Assembly: GCF_009674685.1 (NCBI RefSeq)
Contig: NZ_WKJI01000004.1
Span: 94,427-158,426 of the forward strand
Source of the DNA: Pedobacter puniceum
GTDB lineage: Bacteria; Bacteroidota; Bacteroidia; Sphingobacteriales; Sphingobacteriaceae
DNA length: 64,000 nt
Direction of reading: 5' to 3'
This document shows positions 16,824 to 26,228 of the stretch, one piece after another. Each line of letters starts with the position of its first letter. Position 1 is the first letter of the stretch. The notes beneath the pieces are model-generated. The model made no database searches. It saw only the letters and a program-made list of their open reading frames with translations, and had not been told where the DNA came from. Position numbers and translations under genes: made by a program.

Positions 16824-17390
16824 ATGCCAAATTTCATTAGAATTATATTAGGGGCTTTAATTCTTGGGGCCGCCATTACCTTAATTGTTTTCTCTTACTG
16901 GGGTTGGGGAATTCTGTTAATCTTCATTTCTATCTTGATTTTTATTACCTATATCTTTAACGAAAAAATGCTTTTGGCACAGTGGTTTTTAAGAAAAGAA
17001 AACATGGAAAAAGCAGAATCTTGGTTAAATAGTATTAAGGATTATGAGAAAGAGCTGTTTAAAGGTCAGTGGGGATATTATCATTTATTATTAGGTTTAA
17101 TAGAATCTAGAAAATCTCCGATGAAATCAGAAAAGTTCTTTAAAAAAGCGCTGTCTTTTGGTTTAACAATGGATCATAACATTGCTTTAGCGAACTTAAG
17201 TTTGGCCGGTGTAGAGATGGGTAAAAGAAATAAGCGTGAAGCACAAAGATTATTAAAAGAAGCTGAGAAAGCTGATAAGAACAAGCTTTTAGCAGAGCAA
17301 ATTAAAATGATGAAAGGCCAGATGAGTATGCTAGATAAAACCCAAATGGTACGTGGTGGCAGAGGAGGAAGCGGGTTTAGACAGTTTTAA
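16824..17390 (+). CDS. Membrane-anchored TPR-like protein
   Basis: This encodes 188 residues with two N-terminal transmembrane segments (about 5-22 and 26-44), followed by a helical region (50-165) that looks like two or three tetratricopeptide-type repeats (for example AESWLNSIKDYEKELFKGQ and KSEKFFKKALSFG). The C-terminal tail is rich in Gly and Arg. I do not recognise a named family; TPR proteins usually act as scaffolds. The ATG at 16824 is followed by no other Met before the second membrane segment has ended, which supports this start despite the very close promoter. A strong terminator follows. Confidence 0.8.
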   Translation: MPNFIRIILGALILGAAITLIVFSYWGWGILLIFISILIFITYIFNEKMLLAQWFLRKENMEKAESWLNSIKDYEKELFKGQWGYYHLLLGLIESRKSPMKSEKFFKKALSFGLTMDHNIALANLSLAGVEMGKRNKREAQRLLKEAEKADKNKLLAEQIKMMKGQMSMLDKTQMVRGGRGGSGFRQF

Positions 17391-17411
17391 TAATACAATA
17401 TTTTATATCAG

Positions 17412-17438
17412 AGGCCCGAAAAAATTTGGGCCTTTTTT
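17412..17438 (+). terminator. Rho-independent terminator
   Basis: The stem AGGCCC/GGGCCT (17412-17417 and 17428-17433) with a ten-base loop is followed by a run of T. It ends the TPR-like gene. The stop codon of the opposite-strand GtrA gene lies in the T-run. Confidence 0.85.
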
Positions 17439-17970
17439 ATTTTTTAATCCTAAAAGAGAAATGTCTTTGTGATAAATAACTAAAACCTATAATGATTACT
17501 GTAGTTAAAATTGCAGAAGGGGTAGGATACCAGCCAAACTGTTCTACAAATAGTTTCAAAAATAAATAGTTTAAAACTACGCAAGCCATCACCACCATAA
17601 AGTATCTTACAAATTGTATTCTTCTACGCAGGTAAGAGCCTTTAAAAACCACAAACATGTTTAGATAAAAGCCTATGGGCATGGTTATAAAGAAGGCTAT
17701 TAAGAATGCTGCAATATGTGGGCTTATGGCAATAAACGGTAGATGAACAATTTGTTTTTTTAGAATGAAATTATAAGATACAAAGTAAATTAAAATGTTT
17801 AAAGCGGTGTTTGAACCTCCACAAGCAGCATAACGGTAAGTTTGTAGCGGCATAAATTTCCTGAAGATTGGATAGAAAAAATCAACAGTTTTAAGAATGG
17901 TTTCTTTAACGAAATAGTGAAGGCTTAAAAGCATAAACAAGAATACAAAATCTTTAACTTTTTGGTGCAT
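17437..17970 (-). CDS. GtrA-like membrane protein
   Basis: This encodes 177 residues with four transmembrane segments (about residues 45-170) and the GtrA-like features [18 protein letters not shown] and [20 protein letters not shown] in outline. GtrA-family proteins are thought to flip polyprenyl-linked sugars. The start at 17970 overlaps the end of the MFS gene by 17 bases, so the two are translated from one message. A functional link to the exporter is not obvious. Confidence 0.82.
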   Translation of the reverse strand: MHQKVKDFVFLFMLLSLHYFVKETILKTVDFFYPIFRKFMPLQTYRYAACGGSNTALNILIYFVSYNFILKKQIVHLPFIAISPHIAAFLIAFFITMPIGFYLNMFVVFKGSYLRRRIQFVRYFMVVMACVVLNYLFLKLFVEQFGWYPTPSAILTTVIIIGFSYLSQRHFSFRIKK

Positions 17971-19177
17971 GTGTTCTCATGCTTTTTGCAGCGGTAAAAA
18001 CACTAATCAAAACCAGAATAGAACAAACAAAAAATGGTGCTCCGGGGAAAATAAATGGTGCTTTATCTCCTGTAAAGAAAGCAAAAAGGTTAGTCATTAC
18101 CGGTGGTGCTACAATGGTTGTGGCACTCATTAAACTTGTTAAGGCTCCTTGAAGTTCGCCTTGTTCATTTGTTGGGGCATAACCGCTAATAATACTTTGA
18201 AGTGCTGGTCCGGCTATGCCTCCTAAAGAATAGGGGATGATAAAGGCAAACATCATCCATCCTTCTGCAGCAAAAGCAAATAATAGTAGGCCTAGGCTGT
18301 AAAAAGCTAATCCTATATATAAACTTTTTTCTTGCCCAAATTTAGGAATTACCCACCTAATGATGCCTACTTGTACAATTCCAATCATCAAACCAACAAA
18401 ACCTAAGGAGTAGCCCACCCAAGCTTCGTTCCACTTAAATTTTTCCATCCCATAAAAAGACCAAGTACTTTGTAAACCGTTATTGGCAATATACATGAGG
18501 ATAAGGGTAAGCACTAAACCATATACAGCTGGATATTTTTTTAATTGATATAATGAACCTAGTGGATTTGCTCTTTTAATATCAAAAGGGCGCCTTTTTT
18601 CTATTGGTAAAGATTCTGGCAGTACAAAATATCCGTAAATAACATTTAAAAAGCTTAAACCTGCAGCAGCAAAAAATGGTATTCTAGATCCAAACTGACC
18701 TAAAACACCGCCAAGCACTGGCCCTAGGATAAAGCCTAAACCAAAGGCAGCACCAATTAAACCAAAATTCTGAGCTCTTTTTTCGGGTGTGCTAACATCA
18801 GCAATATAGGCAGAAGCTGTTGTGAAACTTGCTCCGGTAAACCCGGCAATAATGCGTCCTACAAATAACCACCCTATGGTAGGGGCAAAAGCTAGTAGTA
18901 AATAATCAATCCCGAAACCTAATAAAGAAAATAGTAGAACAGGTCTTCTCCCGTATCTGTCACTTAAATTTCCTAACAATGGAGCGCAAATAAATTGCAC
19001 AAAAGCATAAGCAAAAGTTAGCCAGCCGCCAATACTTGCTGCTTCACTAATATTTCCATGGATGAGTTCGGAAATAAGAGTAGGCAGTACCGGAATGATG
19101 ATACCTAAACCAGTAACATCTATCAATAAGGTGATAAATATAAATCCTAGTGCTGTATTTTTAGGCTCTTTAGTCAT
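17954..19177 (-). CDS. MFS transporter, tetracycline-resistance (TetA) type
   Basis: This encodes 407 residues with twelve predicted membrane segments. The MFS motif [16 protein letters not shown] follows the second segment, and the motif-C-like [12 protein letters not shown] lies in the fifth, as in drug:proton antiporters of the TetA(B)-like group. The sequence N-terminal to motif A ([16 protein letters not shown]) is typical of this group. Many Bacteroidota carry such genes without tetracycline resistance, so the substrate is open. Confidence 0.88.
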   Translation of the reverse strand: MTKEPKNTALGFIFITLLIDVTGLGIIIPVLPTLISELIHGNISEAASIGGWLTFAYAFVQFICAPLLGNLSDRYGRRPVLLFSLLGFGIDYLLLAFAPTIGWLFVGRIIAGFTGASFTTASAYIADVSTPEKRAQNFGLIGAAFGLGFILGPVLGGVLGQFGSRIPFFAAAGLSFLNVIYGYFVLPESLPIEKRRPFDIKRANPLGSLYQLKKYPAVYGLVLTLILMYIANNGLQSTWSFYGMEKFKWNEAWVGYSLGFVGLMIGIVQVGIIRWVIPKFGQEKSLYIGLAFYSLGLLLFAFAAEGWMMFAFIIPYSLGGIAGPALQSIISGYAPTNEQGELQGALTSLMSATTIVAPPVMTNLFAFFTGDKAPFIFPGAPFFVCSILVLISVFTAAKSMRTHAPKS

Positions 19178-19241
19178 ACATTGAAGTGATTTCGATAATT
19201 GAGCTTTTTATGAGAATTAATTCCTCCAGACTTTTTAAAGC

Positions 19242-19877
19242 CTACATATTCAACTTCAAACGTAGTTCTTGAGATATTTCGTCTGTTAAATCAAGAATAT
19301 TCCTAAGCTCATTGGTAGAGTTATCTGCTATTTTATCACAACGGTTACGATGAGGTAATAGAAATTCTTCATAAGCAGGCATCACATGGTTTTCCCATTT
19401 ATACATCACATCTTCTTCAGAATATCCTCTTTCTACCAAATCTCTATTTAAGCGTCTTTCTAGTGCAATTTCTGTGGCCGCATCAATAAAAATACGGTAG
19501 TTAAAAAGCGGGTCTACGCTTGGGTAATGATAAATAAATAATCCCTCGATAATTAAAATAGGAGCAGGCTTAATTTCTAAGATTTTAGGAACCGCATTGC
19601 TATTATTAAAAGTATATTCTTTTTTATAAACGGTTTGGTAATTTAATAAGCTGGTGATATCTCTTTCAAAAGCCTCAATATCAATACATGAAGGTAAGTC
19701 AAAGTTGTAAAGCTTATTTTCTTCAGCAGATAAATCACCTACCGGGATATAATAATCATCCTGAGAAACTAAACAAACCTCCTCTGGGGTAAAATGATTT
19801 AAAAAACAGTTTAAAAAAAACGTTTTTCCCGAGCCACTGCCTCCAGCAACCCCTATCACAAAAGGCTTATTGTTCAT
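19242..19877 (-). CDS. udk: Uridine kinase
   Basis: Uridine kinase phosphorylates uridine and cytidine for pyrimidine salvage. The protein has 211 residues with a P-loop GVAGGSGSGKT (9-19), the DDYY segment after strand 2, and the RRLNRDLVERG region typical of the family. It overlaps the preceding LysM gene by 11 bases and so belongs to an operon with it and the gene at 20804. Confidence 0.92.
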   Translation of the reverse strand: MNNKPFVIGVAGGSGSGKTFFLNCFLNHFTPEEVCLVSQDDYYIPVGDLSAEENKLYNFDLPSCIDIEAFERDITSLLNYQTVYKKEYTFNNSNAVPKILEIKPAPILIIEGLFIYHYPSVDPLFNYRIFIDAATEIALERRLNRDLVERGYSEEDVMYKWENHVMPAYEEFLLPHRNRCDKIADNSTNELRNILDLTDEISQELRLKLNM

Positions 19878-20772
19878 TTGGAAGTCCGTATGTAATGTTT
19901 ACTAAAAACCTTTTATCTAGCGCACCTAAAGCATCAGAAGCTGCTTTGGTAATCACAATAATAACATCTTTGGTGGTTTCATTCTCGGTATATTTACCTA
20001 CAACTTTTGCAAATACACTTCTGTTGGTCATTGGGTTAGTGATTTTAACTATAGTACCCACCGGAGCAAGTTTATGTAAAGCATAGCTTTTGGTAGCGTC
20101 TAGGTTTTCATCATTTATCCAAACAGCAATACCTTTTTCATTTTTTTCGGTAATACCGTATCTATTTCTTGGTATTTCTATGCCTGAATTTGAATCCGTA
20201 GAATCTAGATACTTAATTTTGGGTTCAGGTTTAGTGATTTGCTCTCTCACTACCTCTGGTTTACCTGTTTGTGTATTTTTAACCACTTCTGGCTTTAAGC
20301 TAACTTCATCATTTACCAAAACTTTCAAAGTTTGGCCAATGCTTAAGGCAGATGTTTTTAAGTTATTCAATAACTTTAAATCATCAACACGCATATTGTA
20401 TTTGCTTGCTATGCTATATAATGTTTCTTTAGCTTGTACTACGTGGGTAGTTTCTTTTTTGCCGTTATTTTGTGTGGTATTTGATGAAGAACTAAAACTT
20501 ACAGGTTTTTGTTCTGCAAAAGGCCTATCTGTTGGTATTTTAATAATTTGACCAATGCTAAGTGGGGCATTACTATTAAAATCCATAATAGCTTTTGGCG
20601 TAACATTATATTTTCTGCCTAAAGCATAATAGGTTTCTTTAGGTTCTATTTTATGTAGGATAACTTTTTTTCCGGCAGAATTTTCTACACCTACAGAATC
20701 TACCATAGTAGTTGCAGATGCAGAAAACGATAGTATAGAAAAGGTTATTAACAAGATTTTTTTAAGCTTCAT
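19867..20772 (-). CDS. Secreted LysM protein with an RlpA-like C-terminal domain
   Basis: This encodes 301 residues with a signal peptide (1-20). Two LysM peptidoglycan-binding repeats are visible, at about 40-82 (EPKETYYALGRKYNVTPKAI) and 109-152 (QAKETLYSIASKYNMRVDDL). The C-terminal part (about 205-298) has the pattern ALHKLAPVGTIVKITNPMTNRSV, which resembles the double-psi beta-barrel of RlpA lytic transglycosylases. The catalytic Asp/His of RlpA are not clearly preserved. The likely place of action is the periplasmic cell wall. It is co-transcribed with udk, overlapping it by 11 bases. Confidence 0.85.
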   Translation of the reverse strand: MKLKKILLITFSILSFSASATTMVDSVGVENSAGKKVILHKIEPKETYYALGRKYNVTPKAIMDFNSNAPLSIGQIIKIPTDRPFAEQKPVSFSSSSNTTQNNGKKETTHVVQAKETLYSIASKYNMRVDDLKLLNNLKTSALSIGQTLKVLVNDEVSLKPEVVKNTQTGKPEVVREQITKPEPKIKYLDSTDSNSGIEIPRNRYGITEKNEKGIAVWINDENLDATKSYALHKLAPVGTIVKITNPMTNRSVFAKVVGKYTENETTKDVIIVITKAASDALGALDKRFLVNITYGLPNEQ

Positions 20773-20803
20773 GTATTAAGGTCTTCTCTGAAAAACTTTG
20801 CAA

Positions 20804-21547
20804 TTATAGTAAATAACTCACAATTTCTGATTTGTTTCTGATGTAAACCAGTTTGCCGAGCCACACAAAGAACGTGTCTTCTACTAGTTTTTGTATATTG
20901 TCATTTAAAATATCAGAAAGTAAAATATTGTTTTCTTTATCATAAACTTCAATTATTTGAGTGTAGCTGTCTTTGTTTTTAAGATATAAACTTCTTATAA
21001 AAAGGTCTTTGTAAATTAATTGTTGCGCTGTTTCCCAGATATTTTCTTCGGGCTTGTTATCTGGTAAAATAATATGATTTTGTAGCTGCTGTAAAGTTTC
21101 ATTAGCTTTAATATATCCTAAAGAAGAGCCTGTGTTTAAATCTAATAATTCTAGTTTACGAGGCATTATTCTGGCATTATAAGCCATAATGCCTTCTTTA
21201 CAAATAGCTTGGGCAGTATGACTATAGTTTTCCCACCCTATATTCTTATCAACTAAATTAAAGACTAAGATATTTTTTTGTGTAGGTGCAAATTCATTCT
21301 CAAAACCATGTAATATCAATTTATGTTGATATAGAGCTAATAATCCTAATTGCCACTTTTCTTCAAAAGAATAGTTAAGGATAAGAAAGCATTTTTGGTT
21401 AAAATCATAAACAGAAAATAATACTTGTTTTGTTAAAGTTCTACTTTCAATGGCTAAACAGTTTTGCTCATCATCTAAAACTAATTTCCAGATAATTCCA
21501 TCAATCTGCTGTTTTAATAAGGGCTTTAATGTATCTTTATTTAACAT
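20804..21547 (-). CDS. Uncharacterised Bacteroidota protein (possible DUF4905)
   Basis: From the ATG at 21545-21547 this encodes 247 residues with no signal peptide or membrane segment. The sequence is rich in beta-strand-like repeats with tryptophans and resembles a folded cytoplasmic beta-propeller-like protein; I suspect DUF4905 but cannot verify it. A TTG nine bases further upstream is open but lies inside the TATTTTTG promoter box, so I prefer the ATG. The gene leads the operon with the LysM protein and udk and diverges from nfeD with only 26 bases between start codons. Confidence 0.72.
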   Translation of the reverse strand: MLNKDTLKPLLKQQIDGIIWKLVLDDEQNCLAIESRTLTKQVLFSVYDFNQKCFLILNYSFEEKWQLGLLALYQHKLILHGFENEFAPTQKNILVFNLVDKNIGWENYSHTAQAICKEGIMAYNARIMPRKLELLDLNTGSSLGYIKANETLQQLQNHIILPDNKPEENIWETAQQLIYKDLFIRSLYLKNKDSYTQIIEVYDKENNILLSDILNDNIQKLVEDTFFVWLGKLVYIRNKSEIVSYLL

Positions 21548-21553
21548 CTTAAT

Positions 21554-21561
21554 CAAAAATA
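21554..21561 (-). promoter_or_regulatory. -7 promoter box for the 20804-21547 operon
   Basis: TATTTTTG on the minus strand lies in the 26-base divergent gap. The inferred start of transcription, near 21550, is about three bases from the ATG, so the message would be nearly leaderless. Confidence 0.5.
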
Positions 21562-21573
21562 GAAATTAATATC

Positions 21574-22905
21574 ATGAAGCATATCTTTTACTTGTTCATA
21601 ACTGTTTTAATATGCAGTCAATACACTATGGCGCAACCAAAAGTTTACCAGTTTGATTTAAAACAAGAAATAAACCCAGCTGCTTGGCGCACTACCAGAA
21701 TTGCTATGGAAAACGCTAAACAACAAAATGCTGATGTTTTATTGATACACATGAATACTTTTGGTGGGATGCTGGATTATGCAGACTCTATACGCTCTGC
21801 TATTTTAACAGCACCTATGAAGACTGTTGTTTTTATTGATAACAATGCCGCATCAGCAGGAGCTTTAATTGCCATAGCTTGTGATAAAATTTATATGCAT
21901 AAAGGAGCTAGTATTGGTGCAGCAAGTGTAGTAAATGCAGAAGGGGAGGTGTTGCCAGAAAAATATCAGTCTTATATGCGTGGCTTAATGCGTACTACAG
22001 CAGAAAGTAAAGGCAGGAATCCTAAAATTGCAGAAGGTTTTGTTGATCCAGATTTAGAAATACCCAATATTAAACCTAAAGGAAAAGTACTCACTTTTAC
22101 AACTAAAGAAGCTATTGCTAATGGTTTTTGTAATGCAGAAGCAAGTTCTGTAAAAGAATTACTAGCCAAAGAAGGCTTGAAATCTTATGATTTGGAAGTC
22201 TATCAACCCACCTTAACAGATAAGATTATAGGCTTTTTAATTAACCCAGCAGTAAGTGGTGTTTTAATTTTATTGATTATTGGAGGTATTTATTTTGAGT
22301 TACAAGCACCCGGCATTGGTTTCGCATTACTTGTTTCTGTAGTAGCGGCATTACTTTTCTTTGCCCCTTTGTATCTAGAAGGCTTAGCAGATAACTGGGA
22401 GATTTTATTATTTATTGTAGGGATAGCTTTATTAGTATTAGAGATATTTCTTATCCCCGGCTTCGGAATTTTTGGTATTTTAGGCATTGTCATGATTATA
22501 AGCGGATTGGCTTTTAGCCTTATTTTGAATGATTTTTTTGATTTTAACGTAACTAGTGGAGAGCGTTTAACCAATTCTTTCTTACTGGTTCTCCTCTCTA
22601 TGATTGGGGCTGTTGTAGTTGGTGCTTTCTTTGGCGGTAATATCCTTAAATCTAAAATGTTTAAAAGATTGGTTTTAGAGGATGAGCAACAGGCTACACA
22701 AGGCTATCAGGTAAGGAAACCAGATATGAATTTTATCGGTAAAACTGGTTTTGCTAAAACCGATTTACGCCCATCAGGTAAAATAGAAATAGATGGAAAC
22801 TGGTACGATGCTGTTTCTAACGATGGTTTTATTGAGAACGGAACGAATATTGTTGTAAGTAAGATTGAAAATTATAATCTGGTAGTTAGAAAATCTCTTA
22901 GCTAA
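21574..22905 (+). CDS. NfeD-family membrane serine protease
   Basis: This encodes 443 residues. A signal peptide (1-20) is followed by a ClpP-like protease domain (about 24-200) with the candidate Ser-Lys dyad Ser94 (NAASAGA) and Lys130 (LPEKYQS). Next come four or five membrane segments (about 210-365) and a C-terminal OB-like NfeD domain (about 380-443, with GKTGFAKTDLRPSGKIEIDG). Relatives (the long NfeD type, often paired with stomatin) cleave hydrophobic C-termini of membrane proteins. No stomatin gene is next to it here. dps follows 32 bases later on the same strand. Confidence 0.92.
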   Translation: MKHIFYLFITVLICSQYTMAQPKVYQFDLKQEINPAAWRTTRIAMENAKQQNADVLLIHMNTFGGMLDYADSIRSAILTAPMKTVVFIDNNAASAGALIAIACDKIYMHKGASIGAASVVNAEGEVLPEKYQSYMRGLMRTTAESKGRNPKIAEGFVDPDLEIPNIKPKGKVLTFTTKEAIANGFCNAEASSVKELLAKEGLKSYDLEVYQPTLTDKIIGFLINPAVSGVLILLIIGGIYFELQAPGIGFALLVSVVAALLFFAPLYLEGLADNWEILLFIVGIALLVLEIFLIPGFGIFGILGIVMIISGLAFSLILNDFFDFNVTSGERLTNSFLLVLLSMIGAVVVGAFFGGNILKSKMFKRLVLEDEQQATQGYQVRKPDMNFIGKTGFAKTDLRPSGKIEIDGNWYDAVSNDGFIENGTNIVVSKIENYNLVVRKSLS

Positions 22906-22937
22906 TTACCTTTTAATTTAAATCATACTTATAGATT

Positions 22938-23420
22938 ATGGCAACAAATAAAATAGGATTGAACGACAAAAAAGTAGTAGCATTAGTAGACCAACTGAAT
23001 GATTTATTAGCAAATTATCAGGTCCATTATCAGAAACTTAGAGGCTGCCATTGGAATGTTAGAGGAAATGATTTTTTTACCCTTCATGTAAAATTTGAAG
23101 AATTATATAATAACGCCCAACTTACCATTGATGAGCTTGCAGAACGTGTTCTAACTTTAGGCAAATCTCCATACAGTACTTTCATAAGCTATGTAGAAGT
23201 TGCTCAAATTAAAGAGATAGAAACAGAAGGATTAGCACCTGCCCAAATGGTTGATGCTATATTACAAGACTATAAAACCCTTATTGATTTAGAAAGAGAA
23301 ATCATAGAAAATGCATCAGAAAATGCGAATGATGAAGGTACTGCCGATATGATTACAGGCTTTATGAAATTCCAAGAAAAAACCAGTTGGATGCTAAGGG
23401 CATACAACGGAAATAAATAA
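22938..23420 (+). CDS. dps: Dps-family ferritin-like DNA protection protein
   Basis: Dps proteins form 12-mers that oxidise and store iron with hydrogen peroxide and protect DNA. This protein has 160 residues. The ferroxidase-site signature CHWNVRGNDFFTLHVKFEE (conserved His and Asp/Glu) begins near residue 37, followed by DELAERVLTLG. It is probably co-transcribed with the NfeD gene 32 bases upstream, and a strong terminator follows. Confidence 0.95.
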   Translation: MATNKIGLNDKKVVALVDQLNDLLANYQVHYQKLRGCHWNVRGNDFFTLHVKFEELYNNAQLTIDELAERVLTLGKSPYSTFISYVEVAQIKEIETEGLAPAQMVDAILQDYKTLIDLEREIIENASENANDEGTADMITGFMKFQEKTSWMLRAYNGNK

Positions 23421-23443
23421 GTTTCTTTATTCATGATTTAAGG

Positions 23444-23475
23444 AAGGTATCTACTTATGGTAGATGCCTTTTTTT
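23444..23475 (+). terminator. Rho-independent terminator after dps
   Basis: The arms 23444-23454 and 23460-23470 (AAGGTATCTAC / GTAGATGCCTT, one G-T pair) enclose a five-base loop and run into a T-tract. The remaining 219 bases before the next gene are AT-rich and show no feature I can support beyond a weak TAAATTTA box at 23685-23692. Confidence 0.85.
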
Positions 23476-23694
23476 ATGCTCTAAAGTATGCTGAAAACTA
23501 AGTTTAAAGCTAATTTGAATGATAAATCTGCTAATGTAGATTAGTTTTTCATTCTTTTTAATCTTGATATTTGAGATAATCCTTAAACGGAAAAACCAAT
23601 TATTTCAATGAAATCTATTTAATCATTCGTCTATTAAGAAGGATGCTACTGGTTAAATAATTTCAATTCATGCATCAAGACACTTAAATTTATT

Positions 23695-26211
23695 ATGAAA
23701 GCAAAATTACTCATCATTTTAATTTTTAATCTCGCATATTTTGTTTCTTCTTCAAAAGCCCAACAAGGGATAAACTGGCTAGATATTACAGCGCAAGAAG
23801 AAGCAAGGCATAGGGTTCATTTACAAAATTATACTTTAGGTAGCCCAAATATTACAACTTGGAATAATGGAGCCGCTAGATTTCTTGATATTAATGGTGT
23901 CAATTCTTCAAGTTTTAGCACTAATACAACTGCGGGTTATGCTTATACACAAATAGGATCAGATAAGACCCACACATTCACATTATATAAATTTCCAGGT
24001 AATCGTTCAGAAATTAGAGTTCAAGATGATTATACTACCGGCTCACGCCAGTTTGAAGGTTTTGTAACTATCAATAATAATGTTTTTGCTGATAATGCTG
24101 TCTTTCAAATTTTTGGTGGATTATTAGAAAGTGATGGAGTAACACAAAGAGCTACATTATTACAAATAAGGGGAGATGCGTTTTCAAATAATGGAACTTT
24201 AAGAGTAGTACATAATGGAACATTTGATGTATTAGGAAGCACAACTATAGCTACTAATATTTTAAATCAAGAAGTAAAAATTAATGTTATACACGAGCAA
24301 CAAACAGCTAATACAGCAGGTAAAGTGTACATTTTTGTTAATGATAATTTAGCCTTAACCTTATCAGAAAATTTTGACCCCAACAATGCTGATAATTATT
24401 TTAAATATGGTTGTTATGGTCGAGAAGATGAGACTTCTACAAATGGTATTGTAAATTCTGAGGTTAAATGGCGTAATATAAGGTTATGGAGCGGTGGAAG
24501 GTATGTCCCTACTAACACCCCTAGCCCGGCTATTCCTATGGGTTTATCTGCTTCAATTGTTAGTCCAACTGCTGCTAATCTTTCTTGGGCAGATGTAAGC
24601 CATGATACTGGTTACACCATACAAGTATCAACAACAAGTGCAACTACTGGTTTTTCTGATTTAACAACAACAAATTTTAATGTTAATACATTTCAATTAA
24701 CAGGCTTAACAGCGGGTGTAAATTATTGGTATAGAGTAAGAGCTAATGGAGTAACGAACTCGGCTTTTTCTAATGCTATACTTGTTAATACCACTAATAT
24801 CCCATTTGCAGGTGCATCTAATGCTATCTGGCAATATAATTTTGGTACACAAGCAGCAACATTTACAATAGGGGCAGCTACATATACAGGTGGTGCTGCA
24901 GGTAGTGGTACAAATCCCTTAACTTCTCCTGGCGAGGGTCAAAATGCTACTATTAGAGTTAATAGTAACGCAAATGGAGGTTTTAGGTTAGTTACATCGG
25001 GTACAAATTTTTCTAGCGGAAGTAATGGAGCTAGATTGGCTATTTATCCTGCAACTGGAGGAAGTGTTAACAAATTTTATATCACCAATATTGGTGCTAC
25101 TAACCAAACACCAAGAATAGCGACTAATTTATTTAGCCTAAGTATGAATGTGAAATTTGTATCTGGTACTAATGGTACTTATCAATTATTAGTTGGAGAT
25201 GGCGCAGCTACTACCGCAGGCTCAAGTGGCTCAAATTTAGTGAACACAGACCCTGTTTTTGCTGTAATTAGATGGCAACCACAATCAAATGGAAGCTATA
25301 ATTTTGCTACAAGAGTAGGGACTACAGGTACTTATAACAATATTTCTGGTGTAAGTTTAAGCAATGGTAATGAATTTAATATAAGGATGTTTTGTAATAA
25401 CACCATACAAGCCCTAAATTATACTATTGCTGGGCAAAGCTATACAGTAGCAGCAGGTACATATCATTTATGGGTTAATAATACACGTTTAACTACAACA
25501 GGCGGTAGCCATAATTTTAGTGCTACTGGCTTACCAGCTGATGCTAAACTAGATTTTATTTCTCTTATCGTTAATAACAATTCTAATGCAGACGGAGAGA
25601 TTATCTTAGATGATCTTAGATATGCAAACTTTTTAGCCGATTTAAATGACCCGGCAGTTCTACCAGTTTCTTTAATAGGTTTTGATGCCAGAAGAGTTTC
25701 CAATGGCGTAAGTCTAAATTGGAGTACTACATTAGAGTCTAATAACGCTAGGTTCGAGATAGAAAGAGCCAATGATAATGGGGTATTTGTTAAAATAGGT
25801 GAAAAAGAAGGAGCTGGCAATAGCAACAGAACTTTAACTTATAATTTTATTGATAATAATCCCCTCAATGGAAATAACTACTACCGTTTAAAGCAAATAG
25901 ATTTTAATGGTAAATATGAATATTACGGGCCTAAAGTTGTTAATTATAGTTTAGAAAATATAAATACGAGCTATATATATAAATTGTCTCCTAATGAGTA
26001 TCATGCAGTTATTCATGCTAAAAGGCAGCTACAGGGTACTATAAGTGTTTGTAATTTAAATGGCCAAAAAGTATACAGCCAACAAGTTGTACTTAAAGAA
26101 GGTGAAAACATTTATCCAATTTCTTTAACAGGGGCTACTGATGGTATATACCTATTAACTCTATCATCACAAGAATTTATCAACAACATAAAATTTATAA
26201 AGCAGCCATAA
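23695..26211 (+). CDS. Secreted PL7-like jelly-roll protein with FN3 and T9SS sorting domains
   Basis: This encodes 838 residues. After a signal peptide (1-22) comes a jelly-roll domain (about 25-270) with the motifs NRSEIR (103-108), QIFGG (138-142) and YFKYGCYG (235-242). These match, in order and spacing, the three conserved strands of PL7 alginate lyases (R-S/T-E, Q-I-H, Y-F-K-x-G-x-Y), but the catalytic His of QIH is Phe. A fibronectin type III domain (about 280-368), a second lectin-like beta domain (about 375-650) and a C-terminal T9SS type A sorting domain (about 755-838, ending NIKFIKQP) follow. It is probably secreted by T9SS to act on or bind a polysaccharide. Enzyme activity is uncertain. 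Confidence 0.8.
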   Translation: MKAKLLIILIFNLAYFVSSSKAQQGINWLDITAQEEARHRVHLQNYTLGSPNITTWNNGAARFLDINGVNSSSFSTNTTAGYAYTQIGSDKTHTFTLYKFPGNRSEIRVQDDYTTGSRQFEGFVTINNNVFADNAVFQIFGGLLESDGVTQRATLLQIRGDAFSNNGTLRVVHNGTFDVLGSTTIATNILNQEVKINVIHEQQTANTAGKVYIFVNDNLALTLSENFDPNNADNYFKYGCYGREDETSTNGIVNSEVKWRNIRLWSGGRYVPTNTPSPAIPMGLSASIVSPTAANLSWADVSHDTGYTIQVSTTSATTGFSDLTTTNFNVNTFQLTGLTAGVNYWYRVRANGVTNSAFSNAILVNTTNIPFAGASNAIWQYNFGTQAATFTIGAATYTGGAAGSGTNPLTSPGEGQNATIRVNSNANGGFRLVTSGTNFSSGSNGARLAIYPATGGSVNKFYITNIGATNQTPRIATNLFSLSMNVKFVSGTNGTYQLLVGDGAATTAGSSGSNLVNTDPVFAVIRWQPQSNGSYNFATRVGTTGTYNNISGVSLSNGNEFNIRMFCNNTIQALNYTIAGQSYTVAAGTYHLWVNNTRLTTTGGSHNFSATGLPADAKLDFISLIVNNNSNADGEIILDDLRYANFLADLNDPAVLPVSLIGFDARRVSNGVSLNWSTTLESNNARFEIERANDNGVFVKIGEKEGAGNSNRTLTYNFIDNNPLNGNNYYRLKQIDFNGKYEYYGPKVVNYSLENINTSYIYKLSPNEYHAVIHAKRQLQGTISVCNLNGQKVYSQQVVLKEGENIYPISLTGATDGIYLLTLSSQEFINNIKFIKQP

Positions 26212-26228
26212 GCTGAAATATTTTAATC

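Noticed and set aside
17954-19177. Tetracycline resistance as the role of the MFS gene
   Set aside because: Family resemblance alone does not give the substrate, and no repressor or resistance context is present.
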